The notes: generated from the sequence alone by a model not told the origin. A stretch of 64,000 nucleotides of DNA from Candidatus Protochlamydia phocaeensis (GCF_001545115.1 NZ_FCNU01000021.1:1-64000), one strand, 5' to 3'. Shown: positions 46,623-56,279, counted from the stretch's first letter. Numbers and translations are program-made.

Positions 46623-47018
46623 ATGGGTAGAATCAATTGGCTGGAAAGGCTCGGGTGGACAGAGGAACATATTGAAGATCTGCGCTATACAGGCTATGCT
46701 TACATTAGACAGGGAAAATACGATATTGCTTTAGCTTTTTTCGAAGCATTGAATGTGCTTGATCCCGAAAGCGCCTATGATGCCCAAACTTTAGGAGCGA
46801 TTTACTTGCAGCTCAACGAGCCCGCAAAAGCATTAAAATGCTTTGATAAAGCGCTAAAATTGGAAACTGACCATGGGCCGACGCTGCTGAACTTAACCAA
46901 GGCCTTTTTTATGCTGGGCAAGAAGGAAGAAGCCTTAAAGCTCGCTCATATTCTTAAGAATGAATCCAATCCAGCCATTGCGAATGTGGCAAAGGCCCTT
47001 ATTCTAGCCTATAGCTAA
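46623..47018 (+). CDS. TPR protein, type III secretion chaperone-like (CT274 position)
   Basis: ATG 46623 follows the previous stop by two bases. A longer frame from 46572 lies inside that gene. The 131-residue protein has about three tetratricopeptide repeats (ALAFFEALNVLDPESAYDAQTLG, YLQLNEPAKALKCFDKALKL, AFFMLGKKEEALKLAHIL). This size and layout resemble SycD/LcrH-type class II chaperones and CT274. A role in type III secretion or division is possible, and client proteins are not evident. Confidence 0.75.
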   Translation: MGRINWLERLGWTEEHIEDLRYTGYAYIRQGKYDIALAFFEALNVLDPESAYDAQTLGAIYLQLNEPAKALKCFDKALKLETDHGPTLLNLTKAFFMLGKKEEALKLAHILKNESNPAIANVAKALILAYS

Positions 47019-47026
47019 GCTTTATC

Positions 47027-48214
47027 CTAGCGCTTATATTTTCCTAAGACAGCAAATAGCGATTGACAGACATAATCCACCTCTTCTTCTGATAAGTCAA
47101 AATACAGAGGCAAAGAGAGCGTTTGCGCATAGTATTTTTCTGTTTCCGGAAAAACGTCCTTCCACTCTTGATCTTGATAGAAGCGACTCATGACAGGATG
47201 ATGATAAAGGGGGATATAATGCACCTGTACGCCTATCCCCTTCTTTTTAAGGGCATCTATGACCCATTCCCGACTAAGTCCATAGCTCTCAAAATCAATT
47301 TGAACGACAAAAAGATGAAATGCCGTTTGCGCTTCGTTTGCCTCTGTCAATAGGCCTATGCCAGGACTATCCTTAAGGTTGATGCGATAGCGTCTGACCA
47401 GTCGGCGGCGCTTGTCTATAAAATCATCTAAGCGTTTAAATTGACTCAATCCCAAAGCCGCTTGAAAACTTGTAAAATGAAAATTACCTGTAATGGCTTG
47501 CACTTCATAATATCCAGGCGAGGCAGCTTGCTGCAAATAGGGAGGATAGCGCTCAATTCCATTGTCACGGTAAAGAAGCAGGCGATGATAAAGCCCCTCA
47601 TCATTTGTCGTCACCATGCCGCCTTCGCCTGTAGTCAGGGTTTTAGCTGGATGAAAGCTGAATATGGTCATCTGGCTGAAGGCGCAGCTTCCCACTTTTT
47701 CTCCTGTTGGATAAAAAGACCCCAAGGCATGAGCAGCATCCTCTATCACTACGGCTTCCGGATCGCAAATGAGATGATCCAAAGCGCGCATATCCATTGC
47801 AAGGCCGGCAAAATGAACGGGCACAATAACGGGTCGTCCTCTAGTCGAAGGAGCCTTTAAAAGCTTTCCTAATAAGTTTAGGTCTAAATTGCCTGTTTTA
47901 CGGTCAATGTCAATAAAGTGGGGACAAATTCCCATCTGTATGGGCATGCCAACAGTGGCAATGAACGTATTGGGTGTAGAAAAAACGCGGTCTGCTGGAG
48001 TAAGCTTGGCTGCAAAATAAGCCGCCATCAAAGCCGCCGTCCCGCTCGTAAAAGCCACTGCATAGCGCACTCCGCAATACGCGGCAATTGCCTCTTCAAA
48101 AGCCTGAACAGGCGGCCCTCTGGTAATGAAATCCTCTTTCAAAGCGGCAGCGACTGCTTGAATATCTTCCGGTTGAATAGATTGTTTTGCATAAGGCAAA
48201 AAGGACAACGGCAT
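47027..48214 (-). CDS. DegT/DnrJ/EryC1 family aminotransferase (PseC-like)
   Basis: The 395-residue PLP enzyme has AFTSGTAAL, the cofactor aspartate in VVIEDAAHALGSFY, and the lysine Schiff base in FSFHPAKTLTTGEGGM (K191). ITGNFHFTSFQAALGLSQFK and HYIPLYHHP complete the family set. It most resembles PseC/WecE-type sugar-nucleotide 4-aminotransferases. No other nucleotide-sugar genes flank it, so its pathway is unknown. Its neighbourhood interrupts the CT274-CT275 order. Confidence 0.85.
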   Translation of the reverse strand: MPLSFLPYAKQSIQPEDIQAVAAALKEDFITRGPPVQAFEEAIAAYCGVRYAVAFTSGTAALMAAYFAAKLTPADRVFSTPNTFIATVGMPIQMGICPHFIDIDRKTGNLDLNLLGKLLKAPSTRGRPVIVPVHFAGLAMDMRALDHLICDPEAVVIEDAAHALGSFYPTGEKVGSCAFSQMTIFSFHPAKTLTTGEGGMVTTNDEGLYHRLLLYRDNGIERYPPYLQQAASPGYYEVQAITGNFHFTSFQAALGLSQFKRLDDFIDKRRRLVRRYRINLKDSPGIGLLTEANEAQTAFHLFVVQIDFESYGLSREWVIDALKKKGIGVQVHYIPLYHHPVMSRFYQDQEWKDVFPETEKYYAQTLSLPLYFDLSEEEVDYVCQSLFAVLGKYKR

Positions 48215-49033
48215 TACATGTCTCCCTATCTATACGCTTTTCATTCAAAACTGGACGTTCTATATCTTAATGGGCTTTTAAGAAGGGGTATTAAAACCGC
48301 TATTTCCTATTGCCTCTTAAAGAGAAAATAATCTCAAATATAAGTTATCATGGGTTTTAATACACCCTTTAAGAGGGTGTTCTTGATCTGAAATAATATG
48401 ATCTGTATGCGAATGTAGTTATAAACGCGAAAAAATTTTAAGTCATATTAAAAAATAGGACTTAAAATTTTTCCGCATTCCTAACAAAGCGGCAAAGCAG
48501 GCTTATTTGAGATCAGGAATGGCTTTTAAGAGACTGCGCCGCATTGTTAACTAATTAGCGATAGGCGAGATTGTTCTCTCTCTAGGGGCAAAGAACGCGA
48601 ATAGGTCATTAGCGGTTTTAGATACCCTCTAAAAACTCTTTGGAAAATTCCCTAAAATTGCATTTAAATAAGAATATGAGCTGCCGATTTTCCCTTCTGA
48701 CACTTCTTTTTATTCTTTTCATCAAAGAAAATTTTTGTACTATCCATTTAAGTCTGAATCAATAAGAAGGCTATGACAGTAAAGAAATTTATTGTAAAAA
48801 ATTCATTGCTAACAACTTACGATTATTAAAATCATTTTTTAACATTTTAAAGTCAAAAGAGTTTTTTTCTTTAGAAGCTGTTATTTTGATAATCAATGAG
48901 TTATCATTAAGCGGCTTTTTGCCCCCAATGAAATTGCTTGCCAGCTAAGATTAGCTCATGCTAGATTCTTTGTTGAAACCGCCCCAGACTGGGTTGTGGA
49001 AACGTTGTTCATAACTTTTTAAGGACCGAAACT
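48215..49033. other. Long intergenic region upstream of dnaA
   Basis: The 819-bp gap holds no gene. It contains two or three members of the dispersed repeat (48284-48312, 48351-48372 as an inverted fragment, 48584-48631). The last 100 bases contain one TTGTGGAAA that only weakly resembles a DnaA box, so there is no support for an origin here. Confidence 0.5.
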
Positions 49034-50380
49034 ATGCTAGCTTGTGATACACGTGATGCTTGGACTCAATTTTTATCATTTGCCAAAACACGCTGCTCAC
49101 CCACCGCATATGGTAACTGGCTTGCCCCTATCCGAGTTTTGGAAGCGACAACGGAAGAGATTATCTTAGAAATTCCAAATATCTTTGTTCAGGAATATTT
49201 ATTATCTAATTACAAGAAAGACCTGTGCGCTTTTTTACCCGTTAATGCTCTGGGGGAACCGGCTATTCAATTTGTCATTGCTTCTCCTCAGAAGAAAGCC
49301 GTTACGCCGTCTTTTTCAGTCCAGGTGCCGGATAGTCAACAGGAGAATGGAACGAATCCTGAATTGAAGTTAAACAATAATTATCGGTTTGAAAATTTTA
49401 TTGAGGGGCCTACCAATCAATTTGTCAAATCAGCGGCCATGGGAGTGGCGATGCGGCCGGGGCAATCTTATAATCCCCTTTTTATTCATGGCGGTGTAGG
49501 GCTGGGAAAGACGCATATCTTGCACAGTATTGGCCATTATATAAAAGAGCATCACAAGAAACTTCGCGTACAGTGTATTACAACAGAAGCTTTCATCAAT
49601 GATTTAGTCGATAGTTTACGCAATAAATCCGTCGATCGCATGAAGCGCTTTTACCGCTCTGAAATTGATGTCTTACTGGTCGACGATATTCAATTCCTGC
49701 AAAACCGTCTCAACTTTGAAGAGGAACTGTCCTATACTTTTGAAGCGCTAAAGAATAAGGGAGCTCAAATTGTCATTACTAGCGATAAGCCGCCCTCTCT
49801 GCTCAAATTGTCTGAGCGGACAATTGGAAAAATGGAGGGAGGATTGGTCGCTCACATGGGCGTACCCGAGCTAGAGACGAGAGTGGCTATCCTTCAGCAT
49901 AAAGCTGAGCAGAAAGGACTGCATATTCCGCATAAAGTCGCCTTTTTTATTGCAGAGCATATTCATAACAACGTTCGCCAGCTGGAAGGGGCGATTAATC
50001 GCTTAAGCGCCCACTGTCGGCTTCTCGATCTTAATATCACGGAAGAGCTTGTGTCTAAAACATTGAGAGAGATGTTGCAACAAGCTCCTCGCGAAAAAAT
50101 TTCGGTAGAACAAATTCTCAAAAGTGTGGCGGCTGTTTTCCAAGTACGCGTTAGCGATTTAAGAGGCTCTACGCGCACGAAGGATGTAGCGCTTCCCCGC
50201 CAGGTCGCGATGTATTTAGCCAAAGAAATGATCAATGAATCTTTAATGATGTTAGGCGCATCTTTTGGCAAAACGCATTCTACCATTTTGCATGCATGCA
50301 AAAGCATAGAGAAGAAAGTTGCAACGGACGAAAATTTGCGGCGCCAAATCGGCATGGTCCGCCGTAACATTGAAGCTTAA
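49034..50380 (+). CDS. dnaA: Chromosomal replication initiator DnaA
   Basis: The 448-residue protein has domain I ([20 protein letters not shown]). The AAA+ domain has Walker A GGVGLGKT (153-160) and Walker B LLVDDIQF. The C-terminal box-binding helices contain [20 protein letters not shown]. All are typical of DnaA. Chlamydiae often encode two DnaA proteins, and this one sits in the position of CT275 (dnaA_2). AAGGA lies upstream of the ATG. Confidence 0.96.
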   Translation: MLACDTRDAWTQFLSFAKTRCSPTAYGNWLAPIRVLEATTEEIILEIPNIFVQEYLLSNYKKDLCAFLPVNALGEPAIQFVIASPQKKAVTPSFSVQVPDSQQENGTNPELKLNNNYRFENFIEGPTNQFVKSAAMGVAMRPGQSYNPLFIHGGVGLGKTHILHSIGHYIKEHHKKLRVQCITTEAFINDLVDSLRNKSVDRMKRFYRSEIDVLLVDDIQFLQNRLNFEEELSYTFEALKNKGAQIVITSDKPPSLLKLSERTIGKMEGGLVAHMGVPELETRVAILQHKAEQKGLHIPHKVAFFIAEHIHNNVRQLEGAINRLSAHCRLLDLNITEELVSKTLREMLQQAPREKISVEQILKSVAAVFQVRVSDLRGSTRTKDVALPRQVAMYLAKEMINESLMMLGASFGKTHSTILHACKSIEKKVATDENLRRQIGMVRRNIEA

Positions 50381-50388
50381 CTCTTTAC

Positions 50389-51453
50389 ATGTTTCGCTTA
50401 TTGAAGAGCCGTTCCAAAAGAGTTGGCCTGTCGCCAGGCTCCTTGGTCCCTATAGGAGAGCCGCCTTCTCATCCAATCAAATTATCTATTATCGAATATA
50501 CCGAAAGCGAATACATTGAAAAGGACAATGCTTCTATTCAAGAATGCTTGGAATATATTGAAAAGCCTAACATGACTTGGATCCAAGCGTATGGCGTCAA
50601 TGACCCTTCCACTATAGCCTCCATCGGCAATCATTTTAAACTTCATGCCTTGGTCATGGAAGATGTCCTCAATCCGCTGCAGCGCCCCAAATTAGACGTT
50701 TACCAGGACCAGGTATTTATCGTCGCCCGCCTGCTCCACTATGATGAAGCCAAATCCCAGCTGCAAGATGAACAGGCAAGCATTATTTTCGGCCCGAACT
50801 TTCTCATTTCTTTTATGGAAAGGGAGGCGGATTTTTTCAAGCCTATTAAAGACCGCTTGCAGCAGAGGAATAACCGCATTCGCAAGCAGGGATCCGACTA
50901 TCTGGCTTATACGCTTTTAGATCTGATCGTCGATTATTATTTTGTCGTGCTCGAGAAGATAGACGTAAGCTTGGACAACTTAGAAGAAGAGCTTGTGCGA
51001 TCTCCTAAAGCCGGCACTTTGCAGCACATTCAACAGGCCAAACGTGAAATGATCTTTCTGCGCAAGTCTATTTGGCCTATGCGGGATGTCGTCAGCCACT
51101 TTCAGCGATTAGAACCTTCGCATGTCAGCCCCAATACGCAAATTTATTTAAGGGATGTTTATGATCACCTCATTCAAACGATTGATATTATTGAAGGCTT
51201 CCGAGACGTCGTTTCAGGCATGTTAGATATTTATCTTTCCAATATCAATATTCGCACGAATGAAATCATGAAGGTGTTGACCATTGTCTCCACCATCTTT
51301 GTTCCCTTAACTTTTGTATGCAGTTTATATGGCATGAACTTTGATCATATGCCAGAGCTGCATACGCGTTGGGGTTATCCCATTGTTCTTTTAGTCATGG
51401 CCAGCATGGCCATTGCCATGCTGTTATTTTTTCATCGCAAAAAATGGCTTTAA
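50389..51453 (+). CDS. CorA family Mg2+/Co2+ transporter
   Basis: The 354-residue protein has the CorA cytosolic funnel (TWIQAYGVNDPSTIASIGNH, HALVMEDVLNPLQRPKL). Two C-terminal membrane helices are joined by the selectivity motif YGMNFDHMPEL. It imports Mg2+ by forming a pentameric channel. It starts eight bases after the dnaA stop and may be co-transcribed with it. Confidence 0.93.
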   Translation: MFRLLKSRSKRVGLSPGSLVPIGEPPSHPIKLSIIEYTESEYIEKDNASIQECLEYIEKPNMTWIQAYGVNDPSTIASIGNHFKLHALVMEDVLNPLQRPKLDVYQDQVFIVARLLHYDEAKSQLQDEQASIIFGPNFLISFMEREADFFKPIKDRLQQRNNRIRKQGSDYLAYTLLDLIVDYYFVVLEKIDVSLDNLEEELVRSPKAGTLQHIQQAKREMIFLRKSIWPMRDVVSHFQRLEPSHVSPNTQIYLRDVYDHLIQTIDIIEGFRDVVSGMLDIYLSNINIRTNEIMKVLTIVSTIFVPLTFVCSLYGMNFDHMPELHTRWGYPIVLLVMASMAIAMLLFFHRKKWL

Positions 51454-51456
51454 AAT

Positions 51457-53064
51457 CTATTGGGAAGCTATAAAAGCTTGTTTTGCTCGCAGGCAGGGAT
51501 TAATCAAAGGATTTTGCAGCTCGGGAATAAAAGAACAGCAAGCGGCTGCTGGATCTCCGGAAGCGCTCAGAGCTCCTGCCCAGTATTCGTTTCCAGGATA
51601 GGCATTTCCATCCCATGCATATTGGGCTACCAGTAATTTGCCTTGGTTTTCCCCTTCCAGCCTATCTGCCGGGTCCCTATTTGAAAAATGAATTTTAATA
51701 GGGCGGCCATGCGTATGGAGCGACTCTCCATCCCCAACACCTCCACAAGTGGAATGAGGAGGAAAATAAGCAAAATGAAGGTCCGAAATATGAGCAAACT
51801 CATGCTTGGCCAATAGCTCCGCATAAACCTCAAGCATCAAATCGCTCTGCTCGTCGCAGACTTTCCATACGCCCAATCCTAATCCTGCCAGATGCAAATA
51901 AGCCTGCTTATTCTGCTCTTTTGCGCGTTGATTGGCCTCTTGTAAAAAGGGCTCAAGAATGAGCTTTAAGCGCTCTTTATAAACTTTTTTGTTCAAATAG
52001 CAATCCGGAAGGATGCAAAGGTATTGCCCCGTTTGGTCGGCTACCGCTTCTTCAAAAGATGGAAAATTATCTTTCTCTCCAGTCTTTTCTCCATAAAACT
52101 TTGCCCACATCCTATTTGCTTGCGTTTGAGGATGGGAAGGATCGGCAAGCCTCCCATATCCCTTTTCACGGCAGTTCTGTTCAGGAGTAATCAGCATATG
52201 CTGAAACTCCATTACACCAGGCCTCTCAAAGCGCGCCCCTACCAACCCCACATAAATGCCCTTTGCTTCGCAAACCTTTTTTCCCAACTTAGCATAGTTA
52301 TATCGACTACCCGTATTGATAAAATGAGTAGGGACAGATACGCCTATCAAAGCGGAAAGCTGCATTTCGTCATAGGATAGATAGTCGCTCAGGCAAAGAG
52401 GAGACTGCTCTTGCGCTGTTCCTATTGTTTCAAATCCGCCCTCGTCCCTTTTTCCATCTCGCAACAAGTATTGATCGCTCGCCTGCATAAACATCAAAGG
52501 CCGTTTGCTGAGCAGGCGGTCCAAAAATTCTTCCGGAGACAGCGTTTGATAAAGCGCCTTTTCAATAGCGCTCCCCGTCTGCCGCTTATGGTTTAAAAAC
52601 TCTTCGATTAAATGGAATGTCTTTGCATGCAAGATCGGTCGCGTTGCGCGCGCATGCTCTAACACTTCAGTTTGAAGCTGAGGAGTGACTGCAAAATTTT
52701 TAATCAAGTTGTTAACCGTTGGGAAAGGGACAGATTGAGCAAAGGCTTGGGACTTCTGGACAAGTAGATCAAAAGTCAACAAAGGCTCTTGAGGAGGAGA
52801 TAAAGGGGCAACAGGCTGTACTTGACAGGTAGGGGGCAAGGAAGGTGGCAAAGTACGATGAAAAAGAGCAGGAATAGGCGCATTTGTCTCTTGCCTGTAA
52901 GAAAATCGATTCTTTAAATAAGAAAAAGTAAAGTAAAGAGAGGTGGCTAAAATTCCAAGGGCAATGGCATAAATTAAACAATTCAGCGGTCTTACTCTAG
53001 TCAATTGACCAATAGAGAAGGGAATAAAGTTAGCAATAGAAGAAGAAGATATGTTCGTTAACAT
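51457..53064 (-). CDS. Hypothetical membrane-anchored protein, possible DUF4804-like domain
   Basis: The 535-residue protein has one N-terminal membrane segment (CLIYAIALGILATSLYFTF, residues 29-47) and a proline-rich linker (60-95). A large C-terminal domain from about 145 follows. That domain has PTHFINTGSRYNYAKLG, AYLHLAGLGLGVW, HISDLHFAYFPP, GRPIKIHFSNRDPADRL and AWDGNAYPGNEYW. These recall the DUF4804 family found in amoeba-associated intracellular bacteria, although the match is from memory. Such proteins may be secreted effectors. The 3' end converges on corA with three bases between the stops. Confidence 0.55.
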   Translation of the reverse strand: MLTNISSSSIANFIPFSIGQLTRVRPLNCLIYAIALGILATSLYFTFSYLKNRFSYRQETNAPIPALFHRTLPPSLPPTCQVQPVAPLSPPQEPLLTFDLLVQKSQAFAQSVPFPTVNNLIKNFAVTPQLQTEVLEHARATRPILHAKTFHLIEEFLNHKRQTGSAIEKALYQTLSPEEFLDRLLSKRPLMFMQASDQYLLRDGKRDEGGFETIGTAQEQSPLCLSDYLSYDEMQLSALIGVSVPTHFINTGSRYNYAKLGKKVCEAKGIYVGLVGARFERPGVMEFQHMLITPEQNCREKGYGRLADPSHPQTQANRMWAKFYGEKTGEKDNFPSFEEAVADQTGQYLCILPDCYLNKKVYKERLKLILEPFLQEANQRAKEQNKQAYLHLAGLGLGVWKVCDEQSDLMLEVYAELLAKHEFAHISDLHFAYFPPHSTCGGVGDGESLHTHGRPIKIHFSNRDPADRLEGENQGKLLVAQYAWDGNAYPGNEYWAGALSASGDPAAACCSFIPELQNPLINPCLRAKQAFIASQ

Positions 53065-53229
53065 AGTTTAATACAACAATATATTAGAAAGTTACAGATT
53101 AACTCAAATTCTATTAAATTGAAAACAATTTAAAATTAAAATTTAGTTAAAAATAATTAAAGAAATGCTATAATTCAAAATAGGAAGTTAGAGAGATTAA
53201 TAAATCGCGTGCTATTCATGAGGTCACTT

Positions 53230-53544
53230 ATGAGTGCATTAAATCCCAGTCCTGTTTCCTCCTCGACTGAAGAGGAAGTGACCAGAATACAAAAAGCCAT
53301 CAATCAAGACATAATTGCCCAAGAAGCAATCGATCAAGATAGAAAAGTTCAAGAAGACATTACCGAAGACATCAAAAACGGGATCCAAAAAGAGCAGGAA
53401 GAGAAAACCGAAGAATTTATTCACTCCTTGCAATCTAGCCCTTTAATGAATCCGACTCCGCCCGATCCAATTCAGATAGATCAATTCAACAAGCAGCATC
53501 GCAAGCAAACCAAACGGTTGCGCAGCGTTAATACCAAAGCTTAG
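53230..53544 (+). CDS. Small charged hypothetical protein, paralogue of 53650
   Basis: ATG 53230 is preferred because GAGG lies six bases upstream. A longer frame opens at 53209. The 104-residue product is rich in Gln, Glu and Asp with a coiled-coil-like block (IQKAINQDIIAQEAIDQDRK). It ends in a basic tail (KQHRKQTKRLRSVNTKA). The next gene has the same layout, so the two are old tandem duplicates. Function is unknown. Confidence 0.55.
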   Translation: MSALNPSPVSSSTEEEVTRIQKAINQDIIAQEAIDQDRKVQEDITEDIKNGIQKEQEEKTEEFIHSLQSSPLMNPTPPDPIQIDQFNKQHRKQTKRLRSVNTKA

Positions 53545-53649
53545 TCAAGCTTTACTCCCAAAAGTAGAAATAGCCTAGGCAAAAACCAAGCCGGCTCTTT
53601 TCTGTTTTTGGCATGCTTTCATATTTTTAATTGTTTTTAGAGGTTTATT

Positions 53650-54033
53650 ATGAGTTCTATTAACTCCGGTTCTCTAAACCCTTTAGATCCAAGCATTTTA
53701 ACGTACACAGATCCTAGCATTCTGCAAGCGCAAGACGCGATCACTCAAGAGGATATTGATGCCGACACGCTTGAAAAGGAAAGGATCCAAGAGGAAATCT
53801 TAGAAGAAGCGCAAAAAGCGCAAGATGGGGCAAGCGGGCTTTCTTCTCCTAGTGCAGCTTCCAATTCCATTTCAGGCTCTTCTTTAACAGCGACAACAGG
53901 CACAACCGCTTCCGTGGGAGTTGCCCCCGCTCCGTTTACCAATCCTGCCGCCAATGACGTCCAAGCCACTGAGGCGATTAAGCGTCATCGCAGGCATGGT
54001 AAACATCTCTTAAACGTAAACGACAAGATCTAA
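53650..54033 (+). CDS. Small charged hypothetical protein, paralogue of 53230
   Basis: The 127-residue product has an acidic coiled-coil-like block (AITQEDIDADTLEKERIQEE), a Ser/Thr/Ala-rich disordered stretch (about 60-105), then a basic tail (IKRHRRHGKHLLNVNDKI). The block order matches the upstream gene. Disorder and a basic tail are compatible with a secreted or nucleic-acid-contacting protein, but nothing specific can be said. TTTAGAGG lies before the ATG. Confidence 0.55.
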   Translation: MSSINSGSLNPLDPSILTYTDPSILQAQDAITQEDIDADTLEKERIQEEILEEAQKAQDGASGLSSPSAASNSISGSSLTATTGTTASVGVAPAPFTNPAANDVQATEAIKRHRRHGKHLLNVNDKI

Positions 54034-54187
54034 AAGACCGTTAACTCGTTTAATTTCCTTTATGGATAATATATCCAGGCAAGAGTTGGCAAAATAGCCA
54101 TTTCTATTTCTGCGTTTAGGCTTGGATGAAGGCTGCAAAAGAGCCTTCTTTATCCAAGAAGGAAATTAATTCATACGATTTTTGCTT

Positions 54188-54985
54188 TTAAACAATTTTA
54201 GTTCGACAAAATGTTAGGCTGTATAAAGCACAGGGATAGCCTTCGCTTAAAGTTTCGGCACAGTGGCGAAGGGTAGCTCCCGTTGTCATGACATCATCGA
54301 TCAAAAGAAGGGTTTTGTCTTGAATCGAATAGGTCTTTTTTAATTTAAACGCCTCTTTTTCCAGTCTCTGCCTTTGTTCAAACAGTAGCCCGGCTTGGCT
54401 ATAAGGATCGCCTGTACGCTTGAGGGCATGCCAAACGGGTACTTGTAAAAGGGCTGCTAGTTCTTCTGCAATTAAGGCGCTTTGATTGTAGCCACGAGCA
54501 ATCCAATGGCTCCTAGAAAGAGGAACGGGAACTAGCGCATCGGGAATGGGCCATTTTAAGCGAAAAAACTGAGCGAGCAAAAAAGCGGCAGCTCCTTTTG
54601 CCAAATAAGGCTGATTAAAATATTTTAAATGCTTGATGAGGGAACCGGCGGGCCCTTCATAATCAAAAGCTGCTGCCATCCGAAAAAAAAGAGAGGGAAA
54701 GTGGAGGCAATGGAGGCAAAGGGGATCATCTTCCTCTTTTATATTGAAGCAAGATGGGCAAAAATCTTGGGGATTGAGCAATTCCAATAAAGACGCACAC
54801 GACATACAAAGAACAGCCGGATCGGGAGAGAGAAATTCCCGGCAATGCAAACAACGCGAAGGAAAGAATAAATGCAAGCAAGAAGCCTTGAGCGCCCGCA
54901 GCCATATTTTTCCTTTATCCGCGCCCCCAGAGCATAGACCGTTTTTTTCTTTTAAAACGTTGCGGATCAATGGAAGAAGCATCAA
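54188..54985 (-). CDS. comF: ComF family phosphoribosyltransferase-like protein
   Basis: The product has an N-terminal zinc finger region (FPSRCLHCREF, LCMSCASLL, FCPSCFNIKEE, PLCLHC) and a type I phosphoribosyltransferase domain ending LLLIDDVMTTGATLRHC. This is the ComF/GntX arrangement. ComF proteins take part in DNA uptake and recombination in competent bacteria. The frame begins at 54985, which overlaps the next gene by 71 bp. A start nearer FFPSRC would fit the family length better, but no ATG is available there, so the start is uncertain. Confidence 0.85.
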   Translation of the reverse strand: MMLLPLIRNVLKEKNGLCSGGADKGKIWLRALKASCLHLFFPSRCLHCREFLSPDPAVLCMSCASLLELLNPQDFCPSCFNIKEEDDPLCLHCLHFPSLFFRMAAAFDYEGPAGSLIKHLKYFNQPYLAKGAAAFLLAQFFRLKWPIPDALVPVPLSRSHWIARGYNQSALIAEELAALLQVPVWHALKRTGDPYSQAGLLFEQRQRLEKEAFKLKKTYSIQDKTLLLIDDVMTTGATLRHCAETLSEGYPCALYSLTFCRTKIV

Positions 54986-55904
54986 ATAATTCTCCTGTCC
55001 TTTTTTTATATTCCTGCGCTAAATGAGCTGTCAAATCAGAATAATAAGCAGGATAATGGACTTTAATCCAAGCATCAATTTTCCAAACCACGTGTTCTAA
55101 ATCTTTTTTATAATAACCGACTTGCTTCATTTGCTCATTTTCACTTAATTTGCCTACGTCTAAGTGAAAGGGAGTGTCTCCAATGAAGCCGGTATTAAAT
55201 AGCACGCCGTGGTCCCTATCGTATACTCCCTTTTGATATTCCTGTTCATACATATCCAATAAGCGGGAGATGGCCTCTTTTGCCGCTTGCACTCGATTGG
55301 CGTTAAGCAACTGCGTGAGGCGAGCGCGAAGGGTCTCCCCTTTTTTTTGAACCATAAACACGACGTCATCCAGATTAATGCGATGCCTTAAGCCCAATTT
55401 ATCTATGACGGTTACTTGCTGCTTGATAAAATCCGTTGGCCCAAGATGCAAATAAATGAGCCCTGCCGCTTGGCGATTTTTACGATAAGCGAGATCATAG
55501 CCCTCAAACACCCCGATTAATTTGCGCTTTTTGCGCTCCAAATAATGCGCCTTATAGTGATTAAAGGGAGAAACGGGTGGAAGGAGATGAATCAGCCAAT
55601 TCGGCTTAACATGTTTGAATTTAAAGAATTTTAAAACATAGGCTTGATCTTCGCTTGCAAAGGCATAGCTTTGCGCTCCCTTCCCAATATAGAAGAATTT
55701 TTGCTGTAGAATGGCAGTCAAATCCCTTTGCTCTTCCCCCGTTAAAGGCTCAACCTTCCAAGGAACTTCAAAATCAAATTGATAAGTCATATTAGACAGA
55801 CGAAAGTCATCTGTTAAAGAATAATAGAGGCGGGCCGCTCCAAAGAGAAGCAATGAGGCCAGTAAACCTCCATAGATGACTTTTTTCCATTGTGTGACTT
55901 TCAT
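54915..55904 (-). CDS. Membrane-anchored protein-kinase-like fold protein
   Basis: ATG 55904 (MKVTQWKKVIYGG) is preferred after AAAAAGGA. An upstream ATG at 55934 also exists. The 329-residue product has one N-terminal membrane helix (VIYGGLLASLLLFGAARLYY). A soluble domain with kinase-like marks follows. YIGKGAQSYAFASEDQAYVLKFFK resembles a glycine-rich loop and ATP-anchoring Lys. YDRDHGVLFNTGF...FHLDVGKL resembles the D..N catalytic loop followed by a metal-binding DxG. It may be a lipid, sugar or protein kinase of the PKL superfamily. The fold is inferred from motifs only. Confidence 0.5.
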   Translation of the reverse strand: MKVTQWKKVIYGGLLASLLLFGAARLYYSLTDDFRLSNMTYQFDFEVPWKVEPLTGEEQRDLTAILQQKFFYIGKGAQSYAFASEDQAYVLKFFKFKHVKPNWLIHLLPPVSPFNHYKAHYLERKKRKLIGVFEGYDLAYRKNRQAAGLIYLHLGPTDFIKQQVTVIDKLGLRHRINLDDVVFMVQKKGETLRARLTQLLNANRVQAAKEAISRLLDMYEQEYQKGVYDRDHGVLFNTGFIGDTPFHLDVGKLSENEQMKQVGYYKKDLEHVVWKIDAWIKVHYPAYYSDLTAHLAQEYKKRTGELFDASSIDPQRFKRKKRSMLWGRG

Positions 55905-55934
55905 TGTCCTTTTTCTCCGACTTAGTACCCGCAA

Positions 55935-56279
55935 TTTGCCAAAAGACGCTTAAAAACTCAAAACTCGAGTTAAAACGTTCAATTTTGAGGGTTTAGATAA
56001 TTTATGCACAAGTGAATTTAAAACTAGATACCCTTCCTGCCCCTTGATAAAGATTAAGGCAGAGCAGGCCACACAGGACGCTTGAAGGATTTTTTAGATC
56101 CGTTCCCGTTCTTATTTTTCCTCTGCTCTTGTAATGAATAAAAACATGTGTTTTTAAGAAGCGATTAGTAACCTGAGTTTGGAGTTTTTTTGTCCTTTGG
56201 ACTGACGTGAAAGCGCTTATCATTTATTTATCTCCACGGCTTTGACGCAGTCGAAAGGGCAAAAAACTCCACATTCCGA
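55935..56279. other. Intergenic region with repeat-element ends
   Basis: Apart from the element at 56170-56281 and a single half-site near 55937-55973, nothing is recognised. The half-site reads AAAACTCAAAACTCGAGTT and resembles the right end of the element at 30547. Confidence 0.5.

Noticed and set aside
48215..49033. Origin of replication upstream of dnaA
   Set aside because: Only one weak DnaA-box-like sequence was found, with no cluster of boxes. The gap contains dispersed repeats instead. Chlamydial dnaA genes are not reliable markers of the origin.
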